Assembly: GCF_007993815.1 (NCBI RefSeq)
Contig: NZ_VJWE01000014.1
Span: 186,001-250,000 of the forward strand
Length of the DNA: 64,000 bases
Source: Acidovorax delafieldii
Lineage (GTDB): Bacteria; Pseudomonadota; Gammaproteobacteria; Burkholderiales; Burkholderiaceae_C
Reading direction: 5' to 3'
Below the pieces are notes generated by a model. It ran no database searches, was not told the DNA's origin, and worked only from the letters and a program-made list of their open reading frames with translations. Of the stretch, positions 53,343 to 62,205 are shown piece after piece (position 1 is the first letter of the stretch; every line of letters starts with the position of its first letter). Both the position numbers and the translations under genes were made by a program.

Positions 53343-54314
53343 TCAGTCCGCGTCGCTGCCCGGCGCAGGCTCGCGCACGCCAGAGCCCTTGCCCTTGGCC
53401 TTGGCACGCGCGTCTTTCTTGGCCTGGCGCTTGGCGTCTTCGGCCAGGCCTGCAGCACGCCAGGCTTCAAACTCGGCGGGCGTTTCCAGAGTGATGCGGC
53501 CCAGGATGGCGGTGCGAAAGTCCGTCATCACAATCTCGGCCGTCTTTTGCAGGTTGACCTTGCCGCCACCCAGCATGGCGCCGCGCTTCTTGCCGATGGC
53601 TGCGAGCAGTTCCTCGTCGTGCATCGTGGCCACGGCCCCCGCAGGCAGGCCCAGCTTGTAGCGGGACTCCAGCAAGGGGGCGTAGTGTTTTTGCAGGCGG
53701 CGCAGCAGCTCCAGCGCCACCAGTTCCTCGTCGTAGGCATTGCGGCCCACGGCGCCGCTGGCGGCCAGGTTGTAGCCACTTTCGGGCACCACAATGCGCG
53801 GCCACAGCATGCCGGGCGTGTCCCACAGGTAGAAGTCGTCGGCCAGGGTGATGCGCTGCTCCAGCTTGGTGATGCCCGCCTCGTCGCCCGTCTTGGCATG
53901 GCGCTTGTTGGTCAAGGTGTTGATCAGCGTGGACTTGCCCACGTTGGGCACGCCGCAGATGAGCACCCGCATGGGCTTGGCCATGCCCCCGCGGTTGGGC
54001 GACAGCAGATGGCAGGCGTCGATGAGCTTGCGCGCAGGGGCGGGGTCGGACGCATCGAGCGGCACGGCGCGCGTGTCGCTCTGGGCGTTGTACCAGTCCA
54101 CCCACAGCGCAGTGCGCTCGGGGTCGGCCACGTCCTGCTTGTTGAGCACCTTGAGCGTGGGCTTGTGGCCCGTGATCTCGGCCAGCAGCGGGTTGGCGCT
54201 GGAGCCGGGCAGGCGCGCGTCCAGCACCTCGATCACCACGTCAATGTCCTTGATGCGTTCGGTGATGGCTTTGCGGGTCAGGTGCATGTGACCGGGGAAC
54301 CACTGGATGGCCAT
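53343..54314 (-). CDS. ylqF: Ribosome-assembly GTPase YlqF/RbgA
   Basis: Circularly permuted GTPase of 323 residues that helps late assembly of the 50S subunit. Motifs occur in the permuted order: QWFPGHMHLTRKAI at the start, NKQD (58-61, G4), DASDPAPA (G5 region), GVPNVGKST (121-129, G1), DTPG (165-168, G3). The family-specific C-terminal part follows; it ends in a Lys/Ala-rich tail. Starts at the ATG 54314. Divergent from a small two-helix membrane protein gene. Confidence 0.93.
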   Translation of the reverse strand: MAIQWFPGHMHLTRKAITERIKDIDVVIEVLDARLPGSSANPLLAEITGHKPTLKVLNKQDVADPERTALWVDWYNAQSDTRAVPLDASDPAPARKLIDACHLLSPNRGGMAKPMRVLICGVPNVGKSTLINTLTNKRHAKTGDEAGITKLEQRITLADDFYLWDTPGMLWPRIVVPESGYNLAASGAVGRNAYDEELVALELLRRLQKHYAPLLESRYKLGLPAGAVATMHDEELLAAIGKKRGAMLGGGKVNLQKTAEIVMTDFRTAILGRITLETPAEFEAWRAAGLAEDAKRQAKKDARAKAKGKGSGVREPAPGSDAD

Positions 54315-54399
54315 GCGGGGGGTACTTTCTTCTGTGTTCTAAGGGTGGCAAGGATAATCGCGGTCTTCCTTCTGCCCACGCCCCGGCGTTTTTATCTGC

Positions 54400-54651
54400 A
54401 TGCCTGCACCTCTCGACACCCCGCGCAAGCCCAACGCCACCAAGGCCGACAAGGAGCTGCTGTTCAAGAGCGTGACCCTGGCCCTGATTGGCCTGGTCAT
54501 CTTGCTGGCGCCTCATGTGGCCCGCTCCGCCAGCGTGCGCGATCTGATGAGCCAGGCGGCCCTGGTGGGCTGGTTTGCGCTGGTGCTGGGCATCGCGTTT
54601 GGCGTGCAATACGGCCTGCGCCGCGCCAAGGCGGGGCGCCGCCAGCCGTGA
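54400..54651 (+). CDS. Small two-helix membrane protein
   Basis: Protein of 83 residues, not recognised. A basic N-terminus (PRKPNATKADKELL) is followed by two hydrophobic helices (SVTLALIGLVILLAPHVA and AALVGWFALVLGIAFGVQYGL) and a basic tail (RRAKAGRRQP), so both ends are probably cytoplasmic. The next gene begins inside its stop codon (GTGA), so they form an operon. Confidence 0.72.
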   Translation: MPAPLDTPRKPNATKADKELLFKSVTLALIGLVILLAPHVARSASVRDLMSQAALVGWFALVLGIAFGVQYGLRRAKAGRRQP

Positions 54652-54878
54652 CAGCGCCTGAACTGATAGACCCAGCCCCGGCGGTGGACGGCGCCACTGC
54701 GCAAGCCATGTTCGCGGCGCTGCAGCAGCGCGCGGCTGCTCTGGGCATCACGCTGCGCAACCCGCCGCCCGAGCCCACGACCTGCTGCGGGCGCGGCTGC
54801 AACGGCTGCGTGTGGGAAGGGTTTCTGAGCGCCGCCGAATACTGGCGGCAAGAGGCCTTGCTGCAGCTGCAAGACTGA
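54648..54878 (+). CDS. Oxidoreductase-like domain protein (PF09791 type)
   Basis: Protein of 76 residues with a GTG start overlapping the previous stop by 4 nt. The conserved NPPPEPTTCCGRGCNGCVWEGF (double Cys, then GC and C) is the hallmark of the oxidoreductase-like domain, also present in human OXLD1. The four Cys could bind metal. The C-terminal helix AAEYWRQEALLQLQD completes the domain. Role unknown despite the name. The upstream membrane protein may serve as its partner. Confidence 0.8.
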   Translation: MTAPELIDPAPAVDGATAQAMFAALQQRAAALGITLRNPPPEPTTCCGRGCNGCVWEGFLSAAEYWRQEALLQLQD

Positions 54879-54887
54879 CTTTGAAGC

Positions 54888-54942
54888 GTTTTGGGCTGGT
54901 AGCGCCAGTGCAATATGCCTGAGCAGCTATCAATTCAATAGC
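54888..54942 (-). repeat. Dispersed intergenic repeat, inverted orientation
   Basis: On the minus strand it reads TGATAGCTGCTCAGGCATAT then ACTGGCGCTACCAGCCC, near the consensus. It lies between the oxidoreductase-like gene and the gshA remnant. A forward copy sits beside the intact gshA at 60541-60580. Confidence 0.7.
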
Positions 54943-54975
54943 AGATCAATCGGATCCCGCCCCGCGACCGCGAAC

Positions 54976-55085
54976 TCAGCCCAGCTGCTCCACCGCTATG
55001 GACTGCTGGCGCGCAAAGGCTTCAAGGCGGTGCTGGTGGCTTTGCACGTGCTGCACAGCACGCGGACTGACGGTGTGAGTTCAGG
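54976..55085 (-). pseudogene. Remnant of the 3' end of gshA
   Basis: This stretch matches the end of the intact gshA (60588-60840) on the same strand: CCCAGCTGCTCCACCGC is shared at the very 3' end, then, after an internal deletion of about 150 nt, CTGCTGGCGCGCAAAGGCTTCAA and GGTGCTGGTGGCTTTGCA, then CAGCACGCG. Frameshifts destroy the frame. The remnant and intact gshA enclose the monooxygenase island. Confidence 0.8.
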
Positions 55086-55230
55086 TGTGACCGTCAGTGC
55101 ACAGGCATCTGCGCACTTCGACGTTTTTCCCCAGCACACGAAGACTGCCCAAAGCCGACAGTCTTGCATCCATGCGCTGCACACAATGACCTGAAGGACG
55201 CAAGCCCCACCGTCAAAGTCAGGAGAAAAA

Positions 55231-56736
55231 ATGCTTTCACCCCGCCAGGTTTCTGATCCCGCAACCGGCACTGCCCAGCGTTATGACGTGGTCATTGTGG
55301 GGGCCGGCATCTCCGGCATCTGCAGCGCCACCCTGCTGCGCAAGCATTGCCCGCAATTGAGCTTTCTCATCGTGGATGCCATGGAGGCCCCCGGGGGCAC
55401 CTGGCTGATTCACAAATACCCGGGCGCACGCTCGGACAGCGACCTCTTCACTTTTGGCTATGACTTCAAGCCCTGGAAGGGCAAGCCCATTGCCTCGCGC
55501 GAGGAGATCCTGGACTACCTTGCATCGACCATCGAGGACGAACAGCTGGGGCCGCACATCCGCTACCGGCATCGCGTGCAGTCGGCCTCGTGGTCCAGTG
55601 CGTCCAGCACCTGGACGCTGGACCTTGCCATGGGCGACGCCCGGGAACCGGCGCAGATCCAGGCGGGCTTTCTCTGGATGTGCCAGGGCTACTACCGGCA
55701 TGGCAAGGGGTATACACCCTCCTGGCCGGGGCTTGAGCAGTTCAAGGGTGAGGTTGTGCATCCGCAGCATTGGCCCGATTCGATCGATCTCGCCGGCAAG
55801 CGCGTGACCGTGATCGGCTCCGGGGCGACGGCGGCGACCCTCATACCGGCGCTGGCCGACCGTTGTGCGCACGTCACCATGCTGCAGCGCACGCCCACGT
55901 ATTTCGCCACCGGCCGCAATGCCGATGCATTGGCCGACGAGTTGCGCAAGCTGGAAGTCGACGAGGCATGGATCCACGAGATCATGCGCAGCAAGGTTGT
56001 GCGGGATCGGGCCGACCTGATCGAGCGCGCGCGAACCCACCCGGACGCCCTCAAGCAGCAGCTCATCGCCGGCGTCAAGGCCTGCCTGCCCGAGGGCTAC
56101 GACGTGGAGCGGCATTTCACCCCCCCGTACAAACCGCTTCAGCAGCGCGTGGCCTTTGTGCCCGACGGTGACCTGTTCAAGGCCATCAGCGCAGGCAAGG
56201 CGTCCGTGGTCACCGATCAGATTGCGCAGTTCGACGAAAAGGGCATTCAGCTGCAGTCCGGGGACCGCGTCGACTGTGACGTGGTCGTCACCGCCACAGG
56301 CTTCGAGTTATCGGTCATGGGCGACATACCGTTCTCGGTGGACGGGCGTGCGGTGGACTTTGCCCAGACGGTGAGCTATCGCGGAATGATGTTCTCCGGC
56401 GTGCCCAACATGGCCTGGGTGTACGGCTATGGGCGCTACAGCTGGACGCTGCGAGCCGAGCTCGTGGGCCAGTTCGTTTGCAGGCTGCTGCAGCACATGC
56501 AGACCCGCAAGGCCCGGCACGTGACCCCCGTGACGCGCCCTGAGGATGCCGACATGGCGCTTGGCGCCTGGGTCGACGCGGAGGACATAAACGCCGGGTA
56601 CATGTTGCGCGGCCTGCATCGCCTTCCCAAGCGCGGCGACAAGCCCGAGTGGCAACACAGCCAGGACTATCTCTATGAACGCAAAGTGCTGCCCAGCGTG
56701 GATCTGACGGATCCGCTGTTCTCCTACGCAGACTGA
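55231..56736 (+). CDS. EthA-type Baeyer-Villiger flavin monooxygenase
   Basis: FAD- and NADPH-dependent enzyme of 501 residues that inserts oxygen next to a ketone to make an ester or lactone. The first Rossmann motif is GAGISG (24-29), the Baeyer-Villiger fingerprint FKGEVVHPQHWP spans 171-182, and the second Rossmann motif GSGATAAT is at 196-203. CDVVVTATGFEL near 350 is also typical. AGGAG lies 6 nt before the ATG. First gene of an operon with an SDR, a Bug receptor and a hydrolase, which supports a ketone-breakdown role. The substrate cannot be read; EthA relatives prefer aliphatic and phenyl ketones. Confidence 0.92.
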   Translation: MLSPRQVSDPATGTAQRYDVVIVGAGISGICSATLLRKHCPQLSFLIVDAMEAPGGTWLIHKYPGARSDSDLFTFGYDFKPWKGKPIASREEILDYLASTIEDEQLGPHIRYRHRVQSASWSSASSTWTLDLAMGDAREPAQIQAGFLWMCQGYYRHGKGYTPSWPGLEQFKGEVVHPQHWPDSIDLAGKRVTVIGSGATAATLIPALADRCAHVTMLQRTPTYFATGRNADALADELRKLEVDEAWIHEIMRSKVVRDRADLIERARTHPDALKQQLIAGVKACLPEGYDVERHFTPPYKPLQQRVAFVPDGDLFKAISAGKASVVTDQIAQFDEKGIQLQSGDRVDCDVVVTATGFELSVMGDIPFSVDGRAVDFAQTVSYRGMMFSGVPNMAWVYGYGRYSWTLRAELVGQFVCRLLQHMQTRKARHVTPVTRPEDADMALGAWVDAEDINAGYMLRGLHRLPKRGDKPEWQHSQDYLYERKVLPSVDLTDPLFSYAD

Positions 56737-56785
56737 CAACGCAACCTCCACGGTGCAAGGCACCACACAACCAAGGAAATTCACC

Positions 56786-57697
56786 ATGAAGACATTCAAT
56801 GGCCGTGTCGCAGTCATCACCGGCGGCGGTTCGGGTCTCGGCAAGGCATTTGCCATGGCGGCTGCCCAGCGCGGCATGAAGCTGGTGCTCGCCGACATCC
56901 AGGCAGACGTTCTGGAGCAGACCGTCCAGGCCCTGCAATCACAGGGAACGGAGGCGGTCGGCGTGGTGGTCGATGTGTCCGATTCCGCGGCGGTGCAAAG
57001 GCTGGCCGATCAAGCGCAGCAGTCGTTTGGCCCTGTGCATGTGGTGTTCAACAACGCGGGCGTCACGGCAGGCGGCCTGGTCTGGGAGCACTCGGAAAAG
57101 GACTGGGAGTGGCTGCTCGGCGTCAACCTCAAGGGCGTTATCAACGGGGTTCGCTGCTTCGCGCCGCAAATGCTGGCCGCTGCCGCGGCAGACCCCGCCT
57201 ATGAAGGCTGCATTGTCAACACGGCATCGATGGCGGGCCTGCTCACCTCCCCCGGAATGGGCATCTACAGCGTGTCCAAGCATGCCGTGGTGGCGCTCTC
57301 CGAATGCCTGCGCCACGACCTGGAGATGGTGACGCCGCAGGTGCACGCTGCACTTCTGTGCCCGTCGTATGTATCCACCGACATTGGCCAGTCAGAGCGC
57401 AACCGGCCCGCCCATCTCATGGATGACGGCGGCCTGACGAAATCCCAGCTCGCAGCCCGCAAAGCCTCCCAGCAGGCGGTGATGAATGGCGCCATCTCTG
57501 CGCAAGCGGTGGCAGAGATCACCTTCCAGGCAATCGAGCAAGACCGCTTCTACGTTTTCCCCAGCCCTGAAGCCCTCCCGCTGGTCAAGTCCCGCATGGA
57601 CCACGTTCTGGATCAGACCAACCCCGATCTTCCGTACGAAATGGTCCCCGCCCTGAAAGCCCGGCGCGATCGGCTGCTGGCGGCCATTACGCACTGA
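56786..57697 (+). CDS. Short-chain dehydrogenase/reductase
   Basis: Classical SDR of 303 residues. The cofactor motif TGGGSGLG is near the N-terminus, NNAG follows at about 90, and the catalytic Ser is in VNTASMAG with YSVSK holding Tyr and Lys. An Asp after the second strand (VLADIQ) favours NAD over NADP. AAGGAA stands 7 nt before the ATG at 56786. It begins 49 nt after the monooxygenase gene. It probably oxidises the alcohol that becomes the monooxygenase's ketone substrate; an alternative is oxidising the alcohol released at the end. Confidence 0.9.
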   Translation: MKTFNGRVAVITGGGSGLGKAFAMAAAQRGMKLVLADIQADVLEQTVQALQSQGTEAVGVVVDVSDSAAVQRLADQAQQSFGPVHVVFNNAGVTAGGLVWEHSEKDWEWLLGVNLKGVINGVRCFAPQMLAAAAADPAYEGCIVNTASMAGLLTSPGMGIYSVSKHAVVALSECLRHDLEMVTPQVHAALLCPSYVSTDIGQSERNRPAHLMDDGGLTKSQLAARKASQQAVMNGAISAQAVAEITFQAIEQDRFYVFPSPEALPLVKSRMDHVLDQTNPDLPYEMVPALKARRDRLLAAITH

Positions 57698-57745
57698 GCA
57701 ACATTTACCCCACCTACAACATAACGACTGTTTGGAGACAACACC

Positions 57746-58729
57746 ATGAAGATGATTCGACGCGCATTGCCCGCTGCCACGCTGGCCCTCCTGACCAGCA
57801 GCCCATGGGCGCTCTCTAGCGCTGTGGCGCAACCTGCCTACCCCAGCGCCCCCATCAAGATCATCGTTCCGTACCCTGCCGGAGGTGCATCGGACGCCGT
57901 GGCGCGAATGATCGGCGAGAAGCTGCAACAGGCGTGGGGACAACCCGTTTACATCGATAACAAGCCGGGAGCCTCGGGAATCATCGGCACGCAGGCCACC
58001 ATCAAGTCCCCGGCAGATGGCTACACGCTGCTGGCCCACAACGTCGTGCTGATCCAGCAACCCGCGGTGATGGAGAAACTGTCCTTCAATGCCTTCAAGG
58101 ACCTGCTCCCGGTGGTCATGACGATTCGCACGACCAACCTGTTCGTCGTGCCCAATGACTCGCCAGTGAAGTCCGTTGCAGAGTTCGTGGCCCAGGCCAA
58201 GGCCAACCCCAACAAGCTCAGCTACGGCAGCTACGGCATCGCCAGCGGCGCCCATTTCCAGGGCGAACTGCTCAAAATGCAGGCGGGTGTCGATCTGGCG
58301 CATGTGCCGTTCCAGGGGTCGGCACCCATGATCACCAACATCGTGGGCGGCCAGTTGCCGAGCGCGTTCATTGATGTTCCGTCTGCGCTTCCGCACATCA
58401 AGTCGATGCGGCCGCTGGCGGTCGGCGGCCCGCAGCGCCTTCAGGAACTGCCGAACGTGCCCACCTTCGCCGAACTGGGCTACAAGTCGTTCGAACCCAT
58501 GGGATGGCACGGCCTGTTCCTTCCGGCGGGGGCGCCTCCTGCCGTTGCGCAAAAGATTGCCAACGAGGTCAGCAACATCCTGCGCATGCCCGATGTGCTG
58601 GCAAAGCTCAAGACGCTCGGCGTCATCGCCGGCGGCGGGACGCCCGAGGAATTTGCACAACAGATCAAGGCCGACGCACCCGTCTATGCGGAGATCGCCA
58701 AGGCGGCCAACATCCGGCTGACGCAGTGA
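57746..58729 (+). CDS. Bug/TctC-type tripartite tricarboxylate transporter receptor
   Basis: Periplasmic solute-binding protein of 327 residues. A signal peptide (LPAATLALLTSSPWALSSAVA, cleavage near AQPAYP) is followed by PIKIIVPYPAGGASDAVARMIGEKL, NKPGASGIIGTQATIKSPADGYTLL and the VVGGP-like LAVGGPQRLQELPNVPTFAELGY, all standard Bug marks. The TctA/TctB membrane partners are absent from the window; orphan Bugs are common in betaproteobacteria. Context suggests it binds the compound or product degraded by this operon. Confidence 0.92.
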   Translation: MKMIRRALPAATLALLTSSPWALSSAVAQPAYPSAPIKIIVPYPAGGASDAVARMIGEKLQQAWGQPVYIDNKPGASGIIGTQATIKSPADGYTLLAHNVVLIQQPAVMEKLSFNAFKDLLPVVMTIRTTNLFVVPNDSPVKSVAEFVAQAKANPNKLSYGSYGIASGAHFQGELLKMQAGVDLAHVPFQGSAPMITNIVGGQLPSAFIDVPSALPHIKSMRPLAVGGPQRLQELPNVPTFAELGYKSFEPMGWHGLFLPAGAPPAVAQKIANEVSNILRMPDVLAKLKTLGVIAGGGTPEEFAQQIKADAPVYAEIAKAANIRLTQ

Positions 58730-58773
58730 GCGTGCATCCCGTGTCCCCGTCAGCGATCGAAAAGGCGGCTCCC

Positions 58774-59643
58774 ATGGCAGCGCAGCCCAATGAACGTGAA
58801 TGCTCCCGCGAAGCGGTCATGGACCATGACGGCAGGCAGCTGCGCATCCACTACACGGACACCGGCAGCAGCACGCCCCACGCACCGGTGGTTGCGCTGT
58901 TGCATGGCTCGGGGCCCGGCACGACGGGGTGGAGCGCATTTGCCCTGCAGCGCCCGGCCCTCCAGGATGCGGGATTTCGCCTGATCACGCCAGACCTGCC
59001 GGGCTGGGGCCGCAGCGACGGCGTGGTGTGCAAGGAGGATCGTTCGCAGCTCAACGCCCGGGCACTGCAGGCGGTGTTGGACGCAGCCGGCATCCACGAG
59101 CCTGTGCATCTGGTGGGCACTTCCATGGGCGCCCACAGCGCAGTGGCGTTTGCGCTGCTATGGCCGGGGCGTACCGCACGCATGGTGCTGGCATCGGGCG
59201 GCACGGGGGGCCGCAGCAATTTCCATCCTGCCTTGCCCGAGGGCGTGCGGTCCATGCTGGACTTCTACCAAGAACCCACGGCGGCCCGCATGCGCAGCTT
59301 CCTCGAATGCGTTGTTTTTGACTCCAGCGCCCTCACCCCGGAGATGGTGCAGCAGAAGCTGGCGGCGGCCATGGCCTGCCCCCAGCACCTCACGAACTTT
59401 GCGGAAAGCCTGCGCCAGTACCCCACCCAGTTTGGCGACGTCACCCACAGGCTGGCAGGGATCACGATGCCCACGCTGGTGATCTGGGGCGGCGAAGACC
59501 GGGTGGTGCCGCTGGACATTGGCCTGCAGATCGCGCAGCGCATCCCGGGCGCCGACCTGCACGTGCTGGGCCGTTGCGGCCATGTGCCCCACCTGGAGCG
59601 GCCCCACGACTTCATCCATCTGTTGACGCGGTTTCTGGCATGA
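58774..59643 (+). CDS. Alpha/beta hydrolase, MhpC-like
   Basis: Hydrolase of 289 residues from the ATG at 58774 (AAGG 9 nt upstream). A GTG at 58726 would overlap the receptor's stop (GTGA) and is possible. The oxyanion site is LLHGSGPGTTGW, the nucleophile Ser117 in GTSMGAH, the acid Asp242 in GGEDRVVP, the base His270 in CGHVPH. This is the pattern of meta-cleavage-product hydrolases and related esterases. In this operon it most likely hydrolyses the ester or lactone made by the monooxygenase. Confidence 0.88.
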   Translation: MAAQPNERECSREAVMDHDGRQLRIHYTDTGSSTPHAPVVALLHGSGPGTTGWSAFALQRPALQDAGFRLITPDLPGWGRSDGVVCKEDRSQLNARALQAVLDAAGIHEPVHLVGTSMGAHSAVAFALLWPGRTARMVLASGGTGGRSNFHPALPEGVRSMLDFYQEPTAARMRSFLECVVFDSSALTPEMVQQKLAAAMACPQHLTNFAESLRQYPTQFGDVTHRLAGITMPTLVIWGGEDRVVPLDIGLQIAQRIPGADLHVLGRCGHVPHLERPHDFIHLLTRFLA

Positions 59644-59714
59644 GCAGAGCCTGTCAACCTGAAAACGGCTGCGGGACGCGCCCGCCGGCGCAGTGACCCA
59701 GCAGCCCCCGCGCC

Positions 59715-60392
59715 TCAGGAGACACGCCGCAGAGCCTCCGGATCCAGCAGCGTGACCCCTCCGTACACCAGGCGCAGCAGGCCCTGGGACTCCCATTCCT
59801 TGAGCTGCCTGTTGACGCTTTGCCGCGAGGCGCCCAGCCGCTGCGCAAGCCCTTCCTGGGACAGGCGTAGCTCGGGCTGCTGCGCGGCACCCTCGCGCAT
59901 CGCCATTTCCCGCTCGGCGAGCAGGCGCTGGGCCAGCCGCACGGACAGCGGCTGCAGGATGCTGGCGTCGATCCGCTCGATGGCCCACTTGTACCGGTAA
60001 CACACCACGCGCAGGAACTCGCGAAGGTAGTCGGCATTGCTGTCCACCACCTCATGAAGACGCGAGGCCGGCACCACGAGCAGCTCGGTTTTCACCAGCG
60101 CCTTGGCGTCATGGACCCGGGGAGCATTGATGAACAGGGTCAGCTCACCAAACCATCGTCCCTGTTCAGCCACGCCCAGCACCGCTTCCCTGCCGTTGAC
60201 CGAAGTGGCGCTCAGTTGAACGGCACCCGATTCGACGTAAAACACCGAGTCAGGCGCCGAACCCCGCGTGTAGAGGACCTCGTTTTTCGACAGGTGTCGC
60301 CGGCGGGCGCCGACCCGCAACAGACGCTCCAGTTCGGGAGACAGTCTGTCTGGAGCACTGCCCGAAGGGATTTCCGGAGTCTGTTTTCGCAT
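59715..60392 (-). CDS. Crp/Fnr-family transcriptional regulator
   Basis: Protein of 225 residues from the ATG at 60392, with TTGGAG 8 nt upstream. The cyclic-nucleotide-binding-like beta barrel is at about 20-140 (LSKNEVLYTRGSAPDSVFYVESGAVQLS, GRWFGELTLF). The helix-turn-helix is LRLSQEGLAQRLGASRQSVNRQLKEWESQGLLRL. There are no N-terminal Cys for an FeS cluster, so it is not Fnr itself. Convergent with the monooxygenase operon and inside the island, so it is probably the operon's regulator. The effector is unknown. Confidence 0.88.
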   Translation of the reverse strand: MRKQTPEIPSGSAPDRLSPELERLLRVGARRRHLSKNEVLYTRGSAPDSVFYVESGAVQLSATSVNGREAVLGVAEQGRWFGELTLFINAPRVHDAKALVKTELLVVPASRLHEVVDSNADYLREFLRVVCYRYKWAIERIDASILQPLSVRLAQRLLAEREMAMREGAAQQPELRLSQEGLAQRLGASRQSVNRQLKEWESQGLLRLVYGGVTLLDPEALRRVS

Positions 60393-60540
60393 CCCATCGT
60401 CTCCAAAATGACGCCAGCGCGGACGCCGCATAGTCACTGACCACCAACACACCGCTGAGGGGAGGTCCGGCGGGTGTCTTCCCTGGAGAATGCCGCCGCT
60501 GCGCGTGCCGTGGTGGAGACCAGCGTCCCCTTTGCTTCAA

Positions 60541-60580
60541 TAAATATAGCTGTCAGCGCTTATGCAGACAGCGCAAAACC
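60541..60580 (+). repeat. Dispersed intergenic repeat
   Basis: ATATAGCTGTCAGCGCTTATG then ACAGCGC, just past the gshA stop. CTGTCAGCGC can pair partly with GCGCTGTC-like sequence, giving a hairpin for gshA transcripts. Confidence 0.65.
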
Positions 60581-60587
60581 CCAAAAA

Positions 60588-62114
60588 CTAGCCCAGCTGC
60601 TCCACCGCCATGTACTGCTCGCGCCATTCCTCAAACGGCAGCGTGTCGGCGGCCTCGATGGCCTTTTGCGCTGCGATCGATTCATCGGCCATGGCCACAT
60701 AGCGCGCCTGCTGATCGGCCATCCAGGGCAGAGCCAGCAGCGCGTCGCGGGCGGCCATGGACTGCTGGCGCGCAAAGGCTTCAAAGCTGTGCTGGTGGCT
60801 TTGCACGATGCAGTCCAGCACGCGGGCTGAGGGTGTGCGCTCGGGCGCAGCCATCAAGGTGCGGGCATCGCGCAGTGCGGTGCTGTAGTCGTCGGTGCCA
60901 TGGGTGGCATCCAGGGCTGCGGCCAATGGCTCGCAAGCGGCCAGCACTTCAGTGCCCCATTCGGTCAGCGGCACGCTCTGGCCGTTGCGGGACAGGCGCA
61001 GGCCGGGCTCGCGGCCCCGCTCGGCGGTGAGGTGCTGGTTCTGCTTGAGTTCGGCAATTTCTGCGGGCGTGTCGGGCGGGCTGTCGGACAGCAGGCAGTG
61101 CAGCAAAAACACGTCGAGCAGGCGCATGGTGGGTGCGGTGATGCCCACGGGCACGAACGGGTCCAGGTCCATCAGGCGCACTTCGACGTATTCGACCCCG
61201 CGCTCGCGCAGGGCATGCAGCGGGCGCTCGCCCGTGCGCACCGTGCGCTTGGGGCGGATGGTGCCGTAGAACTCGTTTTCGATCTGCAGCAGGCTGGTGC
61301 CGAGCTGGTTGTAGTCACCGCCGGGGTTGCGCACACCCACCGTTTCGTAGGCGGGGTATGGCTTGGTCAGTGCCTCGTGCAGCGAGTTGGCGTAGCCCGT
61401 GAGGCCGTTGTAGCTCACGGCCAGCGTGGCTTGCGCGTCGCTCTGGTAGCCCAGGCGGCCCATGCGCAGCGATGTGGCGTGGGGCAGGTACAGCGCGCTG
61501 CCGCCCTCCATGCGCTCCAGGCGGTGCTCGCGCCCCTCCACAAAACAAGGGCACAAGGCGGGTGAGGCGCCAAACAGGTACAGCAGCACAAACGCGTGGC
61601 GCCGGAAGTTGCGAATCAGCGCGAAATACTGCTCGCTGTCCACGCCCGGCAGCGACCAGTTGTAGTGAATGCCCGAAATGGTCTGCATGCGCCGGCCATA
61701 GCGGTGGCCCAGGCCCATGCGGTACACGCTCTTGGCGCGGCCCACGTTGGAGCTGCCGTAGCGGCCGATGGGAATGGTCTCGTCCGTGGGCAGGCCGCAG
61801 GGCATGCTGGAGGCCCACAGCAGCTCGCCGCCGCTGTCTTTCAGGGTGTGGTGCACGAACTGGTGCACCTCGGTCAGCTCATCCAGGCACTGCTGCACGC
61901 CCTTGTGGGCGCCAGTGATCAGCTCCAGCTGCGACTCGCTGTAGTCCGTGGTGATCAGGGGATGTGTGAGGGCCGAGCCCAGCGCCAGCGGGTGGGGTGT
62001 GAGGGCCAGGCCACCGGTGGGCAGCACGCGCAGCCCTTCCTTTTCGATGCCGCGGCGAATCCCCCCCAGGGCGTCCGCCGGGTAGGCGGCCAGTCTCTCG
62101 TGCAGTTTGCTCAT
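60588..62114 (-). CDS. gshA: Glutamate-cysteine ligase
   Basis: First step of glutathione synthesis: ATP-dependent joining of glutamate and cysteine in the cytoplasm. The 508-residue protein matches the proteobacterial GshA: GGIRRGIEKEGLRVLPTG, TTDYSESQLELITGAHKG, FGASPALCPCF, NEFYGTIRPKRTVRTGERPLHALRERGVEYVEVRLMDLDPFVPVGI. The ATG at 62114 is taken over a TTG at 62132. A partial, decayed copy of its 3' end lies 5.5 kb upstream at 54976-55085. Glutathione from this enzyme would feed the GST pair at 24.6-25.9 kb. Confidence 0.94.
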   Translation of the reverse strand: MSKLHERLAAYPADALGGIRRGIEKEGLRVLPTGGLALTPHPLALGSALTHPLITTDYSESQLELITGAHKGVQQCLDELTEVHQFVHHTLKDSGGELLWASSMPCGLPTDETIPIGRYGSSNVGRAKSVYRMGLGHRYGRRMQTISGIHYNWSLPGVDSEQYFALIRNFRRHAFVLLYLFGASPALCPCFVEGREHRLERMEGGSALYLPHATSLRMGRLGYQSDAQATLAVSYNGLTGYANSLHEALTKPYPAYETVGVRNPGGDYNQLGTSLLQIENEFYGTIRPKRTVRTGERPLHALRERGVEYVEVRLMDLDPFVPVGITAPTMRLLDVFLLHCLLSDSPPDTPAEIAELKQNQHLTAERGREPGLRLSRNGQSVPLTEWGTEVLAACEPLAAALDATHGTDDYSTALRDARTLMAAPERTPSARVLDCIVQSHQHSFEAFARQQSMAARDALLALPWMADQQARYVAMADESIAAQKAIEAADTLPFEEWREQYMAVEQLG

Positions 62115-62205
62115 ATGTTTATACCGATCCAACTTCTGTCGGCCCGGAACTTAGCACGTTGAGCGCTGGCCCGCCCACGGGGGTGTCAAGCCCTTGCGGC
62201 TGCGG

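Noticed and set aside
54996-55271. 91-codon ORF on the minus strand
   Set aside because: It runs through the decayed gshA fragment in a wrong frame, and through the promoter region of the monooxygenase gene.
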